DNA from: an uncultured Cohaesibacter sp.
Lineage (GTDB): Bacteria; Pseudomonadota; Alphaproteobacteria; Rhizobiales; Cohaesibacteraceae
DNA: 64,000 nt
NCBI RefSeq assembly: GCF_963682185.1
Contig: NZ_OY821667.1
Location: 4,043,501 to 4,107,500, forward strand
Reading direction: 5' to 3'
Position numbers and translations under genes: made by a program. This document shows, piece after piece, positions 55,386 to 64,000 of this stretch. The notes under the pieces were generated by a model. That model did no database searches, had not been told where the DNA came from, and was given only the letters and a program-made list of their open reading frames with translations. Position 1 is the stretch's first letter, and the number at the start of each line of letters is the position of its first letter.

Positions 55386-56166
55386 AGTTGGGGCTCCAAT
55401 GACAATTGCCGGCCACCCACAGGCCAGACAGAAGGCACAAGTGAACTCGTTATAATTGACAATAGAATTGGGAGTAATAGTTAATAATTTGAAAAGTAGA
55501 AAGTATTAATAAAAAATTTTAGATATTATCATAGTTAAAATACGTATTTTTATCGTATTTATTAAAAATCAAAAATTATTTTATTTGAATATATTCTGTA
55601 AATTTTCATTTGATCGGTAAAATGTGAAGATATGCATATGCATAATCTGGCTGGGTAAATTTACCAAATATAGATGGAGATATATGGAGGATAATATGAC
55701 TTAAATGGATTTTTAGATTGGTATATAGATGAATATGAAATCTATGATTTAAATAACAAGCGTTTCAATTCTAATTTTCTTCGCTTGAAGAGGTAAAATC
55801 GCTCTGTAAGGAAAGGGGTGGGTATTGCCTTTCTCTTCCAACTCTTCATTGTGTATGGTGTGGGGCTGGAAAGGCCATTGGGTTTTCTTCGGAACTGTTG
55901 CCGGACGTATCGCATCAGATTTTTCTGACAAGTTCTGATAATGGCAGTTTTTGAAGCTTTTTAATTTGGGCTGGCGTTGCCACGTTGCCAATGCTAAGAC
56001 CGGTTGCGTCGCAGCAATGGCAGACAGGGGTAAACTTGCCGGTTTGCCCAATCATGCCTTGTCGTCCGCATCGTTGTTTGCGGCCGACCTGTTCGCAATT
56101 CAGAGCCAATCTCTATCTCTTTCCTTGCCGGTATATTCCGATCCGAGACTTTTAAGGACCTCCGTA

Positions 56167-57465
56167 ATGACAAAACAGAACGGTCTGCATGATGCAGGGG
56201 CCGCTGCCAATCAGACTCGAAGTGCCAGAACGGCGCACATCGCCGAACCCAACATGCCTTTTGTGGAATTCATCATCCTGATGGCATTGTTGATGTCGCT
56301 GGCAGCGCTATGTACCGACTCCATCATGCCCGCCTTTTCCATTATTGGCGAAGAGTTCGGCCATAGCAGTCCGCAGGAATTGCAAAAGATCATCACGATC
56401 TTCTTTGCCGGTCTGGCAATCGGGCAGTTGATCTATGGGCCGCTGTCCGATCAGATCGGGCGTAAAGGTGGTATGTTCATCGGGCTGGTCATTTTCATTA
56501 TCGGCAATCTGATGAGCTGGTTTTCGACCAGCTTCGAAATGCTTCTGCTGGGGCGCTTCTTGCAGGGCTTCGGGGTTGCGGGGCCGCGGATCGTGATGAT
56601 CGCTCTTATTCGCGACCTGTATGCCGGGCGCGAAATGGCTCGTATCATGTCCTTTGTGATGGGCTTATTCATCTTTGTGCCAGCGCTTGCCCCCATTTCC
56701 GGTCAGACCATCATGGCAATCTCGGGCTGGCGCTCGGTTTTCTTTTCCTTCATTCTGCTCTCAACCATCGGCGGGCTGTGGTTGGCCTTGCGCCAGAATG
56801 AGACGCTGCATCCTTCAAAGCGCATCAAGGTAACACCGTCCAACCTGTGGCGCGGCACCAAGGTGATCTTTACCACGCCCAGCTGCCTTGGCTATATGGT
56901 CGCCGCCGGTTTCGTGCAGGGGCCTTTCATGCTCTATCTGAGCACAGCGCAAAATCTGTTTCAGTCCACCTACGGGCTGGGTACGCTGTTTCCCTTTGCC
57001 TTTGCCGGGCTTGCATTCTCGGTCGGTTTTGCCTCCTTCATGAATAGCCGCTTGGTGTTGCGCTTTGGCATGCGTTATCTGGTTCGGCGGGCTTTGATCG
57101 CCATGTCGACCATTGCAGCGCTCGGCCTTGTCTGCACCATGCCTTTTGACTTCGTGCCGCACCTTTGGCTGCTGTTCGTCTTCTGCAGCCCGCTCTTCTT
57201 CTGCACCGGCTTGTTATTTGGCAACATGAATACTCTCGCCATGGAAGAGGTGGGCAATGTGGCTGGTATGGCTTCGGCCTGGGTTGGTGCCTTCTCAACG
57301 CTCATCGCGATGACCATTGCCACCCTGATGGGGCAGATCTACGATGGATCCATTCTGGTTCTGCTGGCCAGTTTCATGATCGGTAGTTTAATCACCATGC
57401 TGCTAACGATCCTGACTGAGCGCTGGAGAGCTCGCAGAGACAGGGAAAATGCGTTGGCACAGTAA
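56167..57465 (+). CDS. Bcr/CflA-family MFS drug transporter
   Basis: This 432-residue protein has 12 membrane helices with the drug:H+ antiporter motif A version GPLSDQIGRKGGMF near residue 92 and a motif-C-like GFGVAGPRIVMIALIRD segment near 133, characteristic of Bcr/CflA. It likely exports small toxic compounds or sulfur metabolites; the substrate is unknown. The start at 56167 has AGGA 9 bases upstream; the open frame extends to 55951 but lacks a plausible start signal. It is a single gene. Confidence 0.88.
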   Translation: MTKQNGLHDAGAAANQTRSARTAHIAEPNMPFVEFIILMALLMSLAALCTDSIMPAFSIIGEEFGHSSPQELQKIITIFFAGLAIGQLIYGPLSDQIGRKGGMFIGLVIFIIGNLMSWFSTSFEMLLLGRFLQGFGVAGPRIVMIALIRDLYAGREMARIMSFVMGLFIFVPALAPISGQTIMAISGWRSVFFSFILLSTIGGLWLALRQNETLHPSKRIKVTPSNLWRGTKVIFTTPSCLGYMVAAGFVQGPFMLYLSTAQNLFQSTYGLGTLFPFAFAGLAFSVGFASFMNSRLVLRFGMRYLVRRALIAMSTIAALGLVCTMPFDFVPHLWLLFVFCSPLFFCTGLLFGNMNTLAMEEVGNVAGMASAWVGAFSTLIAMTIATLMGQIYDGSILVLLASFMIGSLITMLLTILTERWRARRDRENALAQ

Positions 57466-57604
57466 TATGCGAACAGCGCAAGAGGCTGCATAAGGGACAG
57501 ATAGCGGCGAGGTCTGTGCCGAATATTCTTGAAAAGGCCCGATTCATGAGGTGAAGATACCTCATATGAATGTTCCACCTCAGGACAAGAGGATCTTCAC
57601 CGCC

Positions 57605-58663
57605 ATGGATCGGCAACCGGCAAGCCCAACAGACCCGGACAGGAGCAAGGATGCAGCGATTGATCGCTATTTGCTCGACGAACTGTCACAAAGAGGCACG
57701 ATTAGTGCGCATGTGCGTCTGGAAAGCCTCAACTGGCTGCATCCTGCTCACTTGTGGGCGCGTTGGGCCATGGTCATGCTGATGGCCTTCGGGGCAGCTT
57801 TGGTGCTCACCGGCATCGTCTTCTTTTTCGCCTTCAACTGGGCGTCAATTCCAGATCTGGCCAAGCTTGCAGTCATCGAAGCCGGGATCGTTCTTAGTGC
57901 TCTTGGCGCATGGGTCTTGCCGGCGGAAAGCCTGCCGGGGCGCTTATTGCTCATGGCAGCTTCGGTCTTGACCGGTGTCTTTCTGGCTGTGTTCGGTCAG
58001 ATTTATCAGACGGGCGCCGATGTTTGGCAGCTCTTTGCACTTTGGGCTGGTCTGATTACGCTCTGGACGCTGATCGGGCGTTTCTTGCCGCTCTGGGTTC
58101 TCTGGCTTGGTCTGATCAATCTGGCCTTTTATCTCTGGTGGGACAGCACGCCCTTGCTTAGAAAAGACGATACAAGTGCTCTCTATCTTATGCATGCGTT
58201 GATAATTGGCCTTGTGCTCCTTGCTCGCGAATGGCTCCTGCCAGACGAAGATACAGAAAAAGCCGCGAAATTTCGGTGGCTCTCGCCCCAGTGGACACGC
58301 TGGCTGCTACTGGTTGGAATGTTGGTATTTCTTTTTCCACCCCTGATGATATGGATTGCCAACTGGGAAACCGCCAGCCTGCAGGTTGTTCTTTCTGCTT
58401 TGGTGGCCGGAGCGATAGCGCTTGTTCTCTTTCTCGCCTTTCGCTTTTGGCGGCCCGATATTGCAGCCCTCGCCATGGAATTTCTGATGATCTGCATCCT
58501 TGTGGTCATGGGATTGGCAATCCTGCTCTATGACAATCTTTTCGACACGCTTGGCACCACCTTTTTTACCGCTATTTCAGCCATCGCTTGCTTTGCAGCG
58601 GCTGCGGGATATTTACGGCACCTGCTGGCATTGGGCATTGATCGCGGGGAGGTGGAGCAATGA
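57605..58663 (+). CDS. DUF2157 membrane protein
   Basis: This 352-residue protein has a soluble N-terminal stretch of about 60 residues (matching the DUF2157 head with LLDELSQRGTIS) and about ten membrane helices. It is followed by DUF4401 and GDYXXLXY proteins with ATGA overlaps, a known conserved trio of unknown function. The start is unsure: ATG 57605 has AGAGGA 11 bases upstream, while ATG 57566 and GTG 57551 are in frame but lie inside alternative hairpins. Confidence 0.78.
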   Translation: MDRQPASPTDPDRSKDAAIDRYLLDELSQRGTISAHVRLESLNWLHPAHLWARWAMVMLMAFGAALVLTGIVFFFAFNWASIPDLAKLAVIEAGIVLSALGAWVLPAESLPGRLLLMAASVLTGVFLAVFGQIYQTGADVWQLFALWAGLITLWTLIGRFLPLWVLWLGLINLAFYLWWDSTPLLRKDDTSALYLMHALIIGLVLLAREWLLPDEDTEKAAKFRWLSPQWTRWLLLVGMLVFLFPPLMIWIANWETASLQVVLSALVAGAIALVLFLAFRFWRPDIAALAMEFLMICILVVMGLAILLYDNLFDTLGTTFFTAISAIACFAAAAGYLRHLLALGIDRGEVEQ

Positions 58664-59856
58664 TTGAAGGTCAGAAAAGTTATCGCTTTCTCTTGGATGC
58701 TCCGCAGATTTCGCAATGGTTCTCATTCCTGCAAACACAAGGGTTGGTGTGTGATAAAGATTTGGATGCTATCAGCCGTGATATTGTCGTCATAAAAAGC
58801 AGAGAGAAGGAAGAGGCCCCGATCTATCTGCGGGCCTTGAGTGCTGTAGGGGCTGTCATTTCTGGCCTGCTCCTCATCTATCTCCTCTATTTGTTTGGTC
58901 TGTTCGATCTTAGCGATACGAGTCTAAGCATCAACGGGCTGGTGTTTATCGGCTTGTCAGCGCTGCTGCATGCGCTTGGGATGCGCAAGACAAATCTGGC
59001 ACGAGATTTCTATATCCAGTTGGCGCTTACGTTGTTGCAGGTTGGCAAGGTTGCGCTCGTTACCGGATTAGCGCAAATCGTTCATGACGCGTTCGGGATC
59101 GGTTGGTTCTGGACCGTTTCGGCCATTCTTGGCTTGGTCATGCTCCTTAGCTTTTTGGCCTTTCCATCTTCGATAGAACGCTTTGTTTCAAGTCTCGCCT
59201 TTCTGGTTTCTCTTTGGATTTGCCTGCTGACGGATTGGTCTGACGAGCTGGAACTCACCGGCTTCGTGATAATGCTCGTTGCCCATATTCTGGCGCTGGC
59301 TGCTTTTCTGCGTTGGCCTCTGGTGCGTCAGAAATTGACCAGCCTTTATGATGCCCTGCTGATATCCCTTTGCCTTGCGGTTGGAATGATCCAGAGTTTT
59401 CTGTCCATAGGCCATGAAGCTTGGCAAGACGTATCGGAAGAGGTGAAAGTCTTTCTGGGACTTGGATATCGCTGGTCCATCGAAATCACACTTGGGCTTG
59501 CGCTGATCGCTCTCATTTTGTGGATCGCCGGTCGAAAGGGCAGCCTTGGTCGCGAGCCGGTCGTGGCAAGTCTTTTGGGGGGCGTGGCGTTGGCTTTGCT
59601 CTCAAACGCAGGCATTTTGCTCGCCATCGGATTGATGATCCTTGGATTTGCCACGCACCGGCCTGGACATACCTTGCTGGGGGTGTTGTTTGCGCTGTTT
59701 TTCGGCTTTCTCTATTATTATAATCTGGACATATCGTTGCTGCAGAAATCCATTGTTCTGATCCTGTCGGGGGCACTTCTGCTGATTGCCTCAGGCTATA
59801 TCTATTGGCGTGGCTGGTATCGACAACCGGAGAAGGCGAGGGGGGGGACGTCATGA
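58660..59856 (+). CDS. DUF4401 membrane protein
   Basis: This 398-residue protein has a short soluble N-terminus (about 1-60) and about eleven membrane helices, the DUF4401 plan. It overlaps the DUF2157 gene (ATGA) before it and the GDYXXLXY gene (ATGA) after it, so translation of all three is coupled. A run of eight G at 59840-59847 sits five codons from the end. Function is unknown; the trio is thought of as a membrane complex only from its gene conservation. Confidence 0.78.
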   Translation: MIEGQKSYRFLLDAPQISQWFSFLQTQGLVCDKDLDAISRDIVVIKSREKEEAPIYLRALSAVGAVISGLLLIYLLYLFGLFDLSDTSLSINGLVFIGLSALLHALGMRKTNLARDFYIQLALTLLQVGKVALVTGLAQIVHDAFGIGWFWTVSAILGLVMLLSFLAFPSSIERFVSSLAFLVSLWICLLTDWSDELELTGFVIMLVAHILALAAFLRWPLVRQKLTSLYDALLISLCLAVGMIQSFLSIGHEAWQDVSEEVKVFLGLGYRWSIEITLGLALIALILWIAGRKGSLGREPVVASLLGGVALALLSNAGILLAIGLMILGFATHRPGHTLLGVLFALFFGFLYYYNLDISLLQKSIVLILSGALLLIASGYIYWRGWYRQPEKARGGTS

Positions 59857-60386
59857 GGAGACTTCTCATTCTGCTGGGTCTTCTGCCCGTTTTGGCTGTT
59901 CTCAATTATTCCGTTTTCGAGCGGGAAAGCCTGCGTAGCGATGGCGAATTGATCTTGCTCGAACTGGCGCCTGTGGATCCTCGCTCGCTCATGCAAGGGG
60001 ACTATATGGAATTGCGCTATTCTCTTGCACAAAAGGCAAATGCCGCCTGGCAGCAGATGCGCAAGTCAGATGAAGCCCAAAAAGTACCCGGCGATGGCTC
60101 CGGGCAAATCGTTCTTCAGCTTGATGGTGCAGGTAAAGCCAGCTTCGCCCGCTTTTATAAAAAGGGGGAGGCTCTGGCAAAGAATGAACGGCTGATTGGC
60201 GTTGAGTTTCATGCATCAGGCGGTTTCGGTCCAATCCGACTGATGCCACAATCCTTTTTCTTTCAGGAAGGGCATGGGGATGCGTTCAGTCTTGCCCGCT
60301 ATGGCATGATGCGCATCGGCGCTGATGGTGATCATATCCTCATCGGCCTTGCCGACAAATCAGGACAACAGATTAAGCCCGAATGA
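59853..60386 (+). CDS. GDYXXLXY-domain protein
   Basis: This 177-residue protein has one N-terminal hydrophobic helix (about 4-20) acting as anchor or signal, then the periplasmic domain with the name-giving motif in MQGDYMELRYSLA (about 48-60) preceded by LAPVDPRSL. A second half contains VEFHASGGFGPIRLMPQSFFF. It overlaps the DUF4401 gene by ATGA. Function is unknown. Confidence 0.85.
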   Translation: MRRLLILLGLLPVLAVLNYSVFERESLRSDGELILLELAPVDPRSLMQGDYMELRYSLAQKANAAWQQMRKSDEAQKVPGDGSGQIVLQLDGAGKASFARFYKKGEALAKNERLIGVEFHASGGFGPIRLMPQSFFFQEGHGDAFSLARYGMMRIGADGDHILIGLADKSGQQIKPE

Positions 60387-60476
60387 TCCGGAGCCCAGCG
60401 CGCGGGTTCTTTTGCCTGGATTGACCGTGTTTGGTCTGGGAGACTTGAACCCTGCCTTGCGCAGAGCATTGCATGG

Positions 60477-60492
60477 TTAACGCAAAGCTAAC
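60477..60492 (+). promoter_or_regulatory. Possible CtrA-like box
   Basis: TTAA-CGCAAAG-CTAAC resembles the CtrA consensus TTAA-N7-TTAAC with one mismatch and sits in a small ATGGTTA/TAACCAT inverted repeat, 95 bases before the Amt-like gene. Confidence 0.25.
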
Positions 60493-60585
60493 CATAATCC
60501 TCTAGGTTTGTAGTTTGAACCCTCAGGATAGTCCTGATCGTTAGTATCTGCGCATGTGAATGCCTTGAAGTATTAGAGACCCTGA

Positions 60586-62772
60586 ATGCTAGAATTTGCC
60601 CGAATGTTCATGTCTATCGCCGGGCTTGGTTTGCCGATGGGGCTCATCATGGTGCTGTCGGGGCGTGTGAAATATCGCAACGAGCTAGACACGTTCCTGC
60701 GCATGGTTTCGGCTTATTGCATCTCGATTATTGCCTACTGGGTTATCGGTTACGGGCTCTATAGCGGACAAACAATCAATGGGTTTGTTGGTGCAATAAA
60801 GGGCTTTATGCATCGCGAGGATTTGCTGCAGGGTGCACCTAACCTCCATCTTTTGGTTCTGTTTTCGGTCCCCCCGATTGCCGCTGCTGCAGGCATGGTT
60901 GAACGCGGTAATTTTCATATTGGCAATATTCTCGTCGCGGTGGTTGCTGTTCTTGTGGCGCCTGTCACGGGCCATTGGGCGCAACATTCTGGCCTTGATG
61001 GTCAGGGCTGGCTTTTGGCAATCGGATTCGAGGGTGTTGGCGGGGCAATCGTCGTCTTTCTATCTGCTGGCTTTGTCGGCCTTGCCACCACTCTCGTGCT
61101 GGGGCCGCGTCTTGGCAGGTTTCCTATTCAGGTCGGTCGTCCGCGCGGCCAAAGTCCGACATGGTATGGCATGGGCGTGATCGTGATCGTGACCTCGACC
61201 ATTACGCTGGCGGTCATGCAAGCAGATAGTCTTGAAGACATGACTGCCGCATTTTTCGTGTTGCTGATCGGGGTGGCCTTCTCCGCTATTGCAGGGTCGC
61301 TGTTGCCGATGATCGCGCGGCGTGGCGAGATGACGCAGAGTATGTCCACATCTGTGCTTGCAGGTGCTGTGGCTCTGACGGCAGTCGCCTCCTTCGCCGA
61401 GCCGGTTGATGCCGCCATCATCGGCATTCTGGCCGGGTCGCTATCGGTTGCCTTCAACCGCATTCTGGCTGCTGTTGAAGTGGATGATCCGGCTGAACTG
61501 ATTTCAGCTTTCTTATCTGGAGGTCTTATCGGCGGATTGATGATACCTCTCGCCAGACCTGGTGTCAGCCCGCTGCTTGCCAGTGAATTTATCACCCAGC
61601 TAATTGGGATTAGCGCAATTGCGGCATGGGCTTTCGGGGTTGCTCTGATCGTCGGCCTGATCTTGAAGCTTACAGTCGGGTTGCGCGTTGGTGAGGTTGA
61701 GGAAAAACGAGGCCTCTCGGTCTCTCATTTCGGCTTTGTCAGTGAGCCTGATTTCATCATTTCAAGCCTGATGCATTATAACCAGCATACCGATTGGCAG
61801 AATGGTGAGCGCAACAGTCATCTGGCGAAAATCGCGTCTGATTTCAGTCAGACCATCGTCAAGCTTCACGACGCAACCAGTCGGGCCACGGACCGGGTCC
61901 TCTCCACCAGCTCAAGTCCTAAGGAAGGTGCGGCCATGGTTTGCCGCATCAGGTTGGCCGAGGACAGCGTGCGGGTGAATGCCGAGGATATTCTGATGTT
62001 GCTGGAGGATATTCTGAAGTCTGGCGACGGGGGAGATCTTGGTGGTGAACGGTTTCTACTCTGGGGGCAGGAAGCGGTGGAAATGCTGCTGGCTCCGGTT
62101 GAGAATGACATCAAGAAGCTGGCGCGTCACATTCCCCTGCAGGCGGAATTATCGGAACTGGAAAATATCGTTATCACGGCCGCCGAAATTCTTTCCCACG
62201 GGGTGCATCAGATCGAGATGATGCGTGATCTGGAAGAAGCTCAGGTGGATGGTTTCTTCTCCCGTGACCACATTTGCGACATCGCAGCTCTGCTGCATGA
62301 AAAGGCCAGTCGCATCAAGGCCATTGCCGAAGTGCGCAACAGGCCTTTGCAAATTGATTGTGCCGAAACAAAGGGGCTTATGGTCAGCGGAGACGCCAAT
62401 GCCTTTGCCCGTATCCTCACCTTGACAGTGGAAGGCGCGCTCAACAGGCAGCTCAGTGATAGCTCAGGCCCGGTGCGGCTCGAGCTGAAGGAATATAGCT
62501 CGGGGCAATATGTGGTGCTTGATTGCCTTGATACGGGAACAGCCCTGTCTGCGCGTCAGATTCGTGCCATCCGTGATCCCCTGTCAGAAGATCGGGCGCT
62601 AAGTGAATTGGGGCTGGGGCAGATCTTGCCGCTTATTCTCGTCTCCCGGCTCGTCAGAGCCATGGGAGGGGAGTTTGCCATTACGAGTGCGCATCAAGCC
62701 GGAACGCAGTTGCGCTGCCGCTTTAGAAAGAGACAGACCAAGCAGCAGCGTGCAGCAAGTAAGGCCGCCTGA
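60586..62772 (+). CDS. Amt-like membrane domain fused to a degenerate histidine-kinase ATPase domain
   Basis: Residues 1 to about 370 form about 11 membrane helices with ammonium-transporter landmarks: GLGLPMGLIMVLSGRVKYRN, then MVERGNFH, APVTGHW, and VGGAIVVFLSAGFVGLA. Both pore histidines of Amt proteins appear replaced by hydrophobic residues (FLSAG for HINAG, and LISAFLSGG for FGVHGVGG). Residues about 400-728 are helical and end in a GHKL ATPase fold with LDTGTALS and GLGQILPLILVSRLV, but the conserved Asn of the N box and a clear H box are not seen. It is likely a sensor or scaffold rather than a transporter. The next gene is convergent. Confidence 0.7.
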   Translation: MLEFARMFMSIAGLGLPMGLIMVLSGRVKYRNELDTFLRMVSAYCISIIAYWVIGYGLYSGQTINGFVGAIKGFMHREDLLQGAPNLHLLVLFSVPPIAAAAGMVERGNFHIGNILVAVVAVLVAPVTGHWAQHSGLDGQGWLLAIGFEGVGGAIVVFLSAGFVGLATTLVLGPRLGRFPIQVGRPRGQSPTWYGMGVIVIVTSTITLAVMQADSLEDMTAAFFVLLIGVAFSAIAGSLLPMIARRGEMTQSMSTSVLAGAVALTAVASFAEPVDAAIIGILAGSLSVAFNRILAAVEVDDPAELISAFLSGGLIGGLMIPLARPGVSPLLASEFITQLIGISAIAAWAFGVALIVGLILKLTVGLRVGEVEEKRGLSVSHFGFVSEPDFIISSLMHYNQHTDWQNGERNSHLAKIASDFSQTIVKLHDATSRATDRVLSTSSSPKEGAAMVCRIRLAEDSVRVNAEDILMLLEDILKSGDGGDLGGERFLLWGQEAVEMLLAPVENDIKKLARHIPLQAELSELENIVITAAEILSHGVHQIEMMRDLEEAQVDGFFSRDHICDIAALLHEKASRIKAIAEVRNRPLQIDCAETKGLMVSGDANAFARILTLTVEGALNRQLSDSSGPVRLELKEYSSGQYVVLDCLDTGTALSARQIRAIRDPLSEDRALSELGLGQILPLILVSRLVRAMGGEFAITSAHQAGTQLRCRFRKRQTKQQRAASKAA

Positions 62773-62829
62773 GCGGCCTCGCAAAACGCCGTTTGAAAAA
62801 GCCGATCTCAGCCGGAGAACCACGAAAGC

Positions 62830-64000
62830 TCAGTGCAGAGTTTTACGCTCTGTCGGTGCTCGCGCTGCGTTGATGTGGCAAAGGGCAAGGCTGACTTGAT
62901 CGCTCACAGGTTTTGTCGCGTCCAGCTCGATCCAGCGCAAAGGCTCCCTGGCCTTCAACTGGTCTTGCGGATGTTCGTTGCCGGTAGACGGGACTGCAAA
63001 GCGCCCCTGATCCCGATGTTGTGGCAAGAAGGCCGAGAGTGCCACGCGCCTGCGTAGGTCCTCCTGACGGCATTTGAGCAGGCTGAGGGCGACAAAAGAG
63101 TTGGACATCCCGATATCTTCAGCCAGATCCGCCAGCTGCTCACTATGGATTGGCTGGTCGAAAGCGCCTTCAAGAATAACCGAATAGCCAGCAGAGATCG
63201 CCAAACGCGCTTTTTCCATCATACGCCGATAAACAAGATCCCAGACGGAATCGCGCAAGGCAGACTGCGGTAGCATGTCTTTGCTGTCTACTTCATACAA
63301 AGCCAAACATTCCTGTTCGGCGGATAGGTAAAGAGCGCCAGGCATGCGTCCGGTAATCGGCGCGAGCAGGCGGGCCAGATTGGAGCGATCCGATTGACTG
63401 GCGCCATTGATGGCAATCAGCCGTGCCTCATCATGCAGCAGACTGTCGCGGGCGGTTTTCACATGCCCCTGCAACACGCTTTCCTCGGTGCCGCCGCGCA
63501 AAAGGGCCGAGGGAATCGACGGATCATCCGATGTGCTTCGGGCATTCACAGTGGCCTTGATCGTCTTGGCATCGGCCAGAGCCTGCAGAAAGATGTAAAG
63601 GTCCAGCACCTGAAGCCCTTCAAGGGCATGGCTGTCGAACAGTCGGTTGCAATAATGCGAGAAGACCCAGTTGGCCTGACGCGAAAAGCCCCGCGACCAC
63701 AATTCTCCGATCAGAGTGGCAAGATCGTAGAATGGATCTCCGATATGATCGCGCATCAGGCTCTTGGAGCCATTGACCTTGGGATTGACCATCCGCAGTC
63801 CATCACTCAGCTTGACCACATTGCGCAGGCGCAGATTGCCATGGATCTGGGCGAAAAGCCCCCGCTCGGCACGCCGATAGATTGCTTCTTTCATGCGGTC
63901 CAATTGATCCTGAGCCCGATTGAAGCAGGCGCGCAGAGTGGTCTTGCGCGATTTCTGGCCCAACTTGCGTACCACGGGCTCTAGATCGTCAAACATTTCA
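62830..64000 (-). CDS. Degenerate aminoglycoside-phosphotransferase/P-loop kinase fusion, 5' end cut by the window edge
   Basis: The frame is open to the right edge; the apparent ATG at 63996 is internal because the N-lobe of the phosphotransferase fold is missing. The visible 388 residues contain an APH-like catalytic loop reading HGNLRLRN where active enzymes have HGDLHLRN, and VNP where they have a metal-binding Asp. A second domain corresponds to the AAA/zeta-like kinase of the same fusion family, but its P-loop reads GASQSDRS (no GK) and the later region is LEGAFDQP instead of the usual DATF type. Both halves thus look inactive. Function unknown. Confidence 0.7.
   Translation of the reverse strand, partial: EMFDDLEPVVRKLGQKSRKTTLRACFNRAQDQLDRMKEAIYRRAERGLFAQIHGNLRLRNVVKLSDGLRMVNPKVNGSKSLMRDHIGDPFYDLATLIGELWSRGFSRQANWVFSHYCNRLFDSHALEGLQVLDLYIFLQALADAKTIKATVNARSTSDDPSIPSALLRGGTEESVLQGHVKTARDSLLHDEARLIAINGASQSDRSNLARLLAPITGRMPGALYLSAEQECLALYEVDSKDMLPQSALRDSVWDLVYRRMMEKARLAISAGYSVILEGAFDQPIHSEQLADLAEDIGMSNSFVALSLLKCRQEDLRRRVALSAFLPQHRDQGRFAVPSTGNEHPQDQLKAREPLRWIELDATKPVSDQVSLALCHINAARAPTERKTLH

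Noticed and set aside
1..64000. CRISPR arrays, tRNA or rRNA genes, insertion sequences and prophage
   Set aside because: No regularly spaced repeats, no cloverleaf or rRNA sequence, and no transposase, integrase or phage structural protein was found on either strand.

Overview
The window looks like a piece of an alphaproteobacterial chromosome, most likely a marine or halotolerant member of the Hyphomicrobiales. The basis is the complete PhyR-NepR-EcfG general stress response triad, which is confined to Alphaproteobacteria, together with two HWE-type histidine kinases, a tripartite tricarboxylate transporter and a glucosylglycerol (compatible solute) gene set. A Cohaesibacter-like organism is a guess from gene content only. 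No rRNA, tRNA, CRISPR array, phage or insertion sequence was seen. Both edges cut genes: an srfB-like gene on the left and a degenerate phosphotransferase/ATPase gene on the right.

Layout. (1) 1-14178, plus strand: a dense operon-like block with srfB and srfC homologues, an unknown membrane protein, a periplasmic vWA protein resembling the sensor half of the type VI secretion kinase PpkA, an ABC ATPase/permease pair plus an FGE-like protein resembling TagT-TagS-TagR, two lipoproteins and two paralogous membrane-anchored vWA proteins. No type VI secretion structural gene is present. This is the most novel part of the window. (2) 14278-26724: a periplasmic PQQ sugar dehydrogenase, then an aldarate (D-glucarate/galactarate) catabolic locus: gudD, a TctCBA importer, garD, a LacI-type regulator, a FadR-type regulator, garL and garR. 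Candidate operators for both regulators are visible. (3) 27458-31130: gpsA, a sucrose-phosphatase-like HAD phosphatase and ggpS, a plausible complete route from dihydroxyacetone phosphate and ADP-glucose to glucosylglycerol. (4) 31603-35575: a two-subunit membrane-bound PQQ polyol/glucose dehydrogenase (sldBA-like) and an aldo/keto reductase. (5) 35765-46321: a stress island with a PRC-barrel protein, two HWE kinases, small membrane and CsbD proteins, Dps, ecfG-nepR, phyR, a DUF992 protein and an SRAP protein. (6) 46803-55385: an MFS transporter with an acidic tail, two sCache chemoreceptors and a PAS-GGDEF-EAL protein. (7) 56167-64000: a Bcr/CflA transporter, a DUF2157/DUF4401/GDYXXLXY membrane operon, an Amt-like protein fused to a degenerate kinase ATPase domain, and a second degenerate enzyme at the edge.

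How it fits together. Perfect sigma-EcfG promoters (GGAAC, 16-17 nt, CGTT) stand upstream of nepR-ecfG, one HWE kinase, the PRC-barrel gene, csbD, the DUF1328 gene, the DUF992 gene and sldBA. The stress island is therefore probably a local sigma-EcfG regulon feeding back on its own signalling. The aldarate enzymes form one pathway: dehydration to 5-keto-4-deoxy-glucarate, cleavage to pyruvate and tartronate semialdehyde, and reduction to glycerate. The FadR and LacI regulators would control the two halves of the locus.
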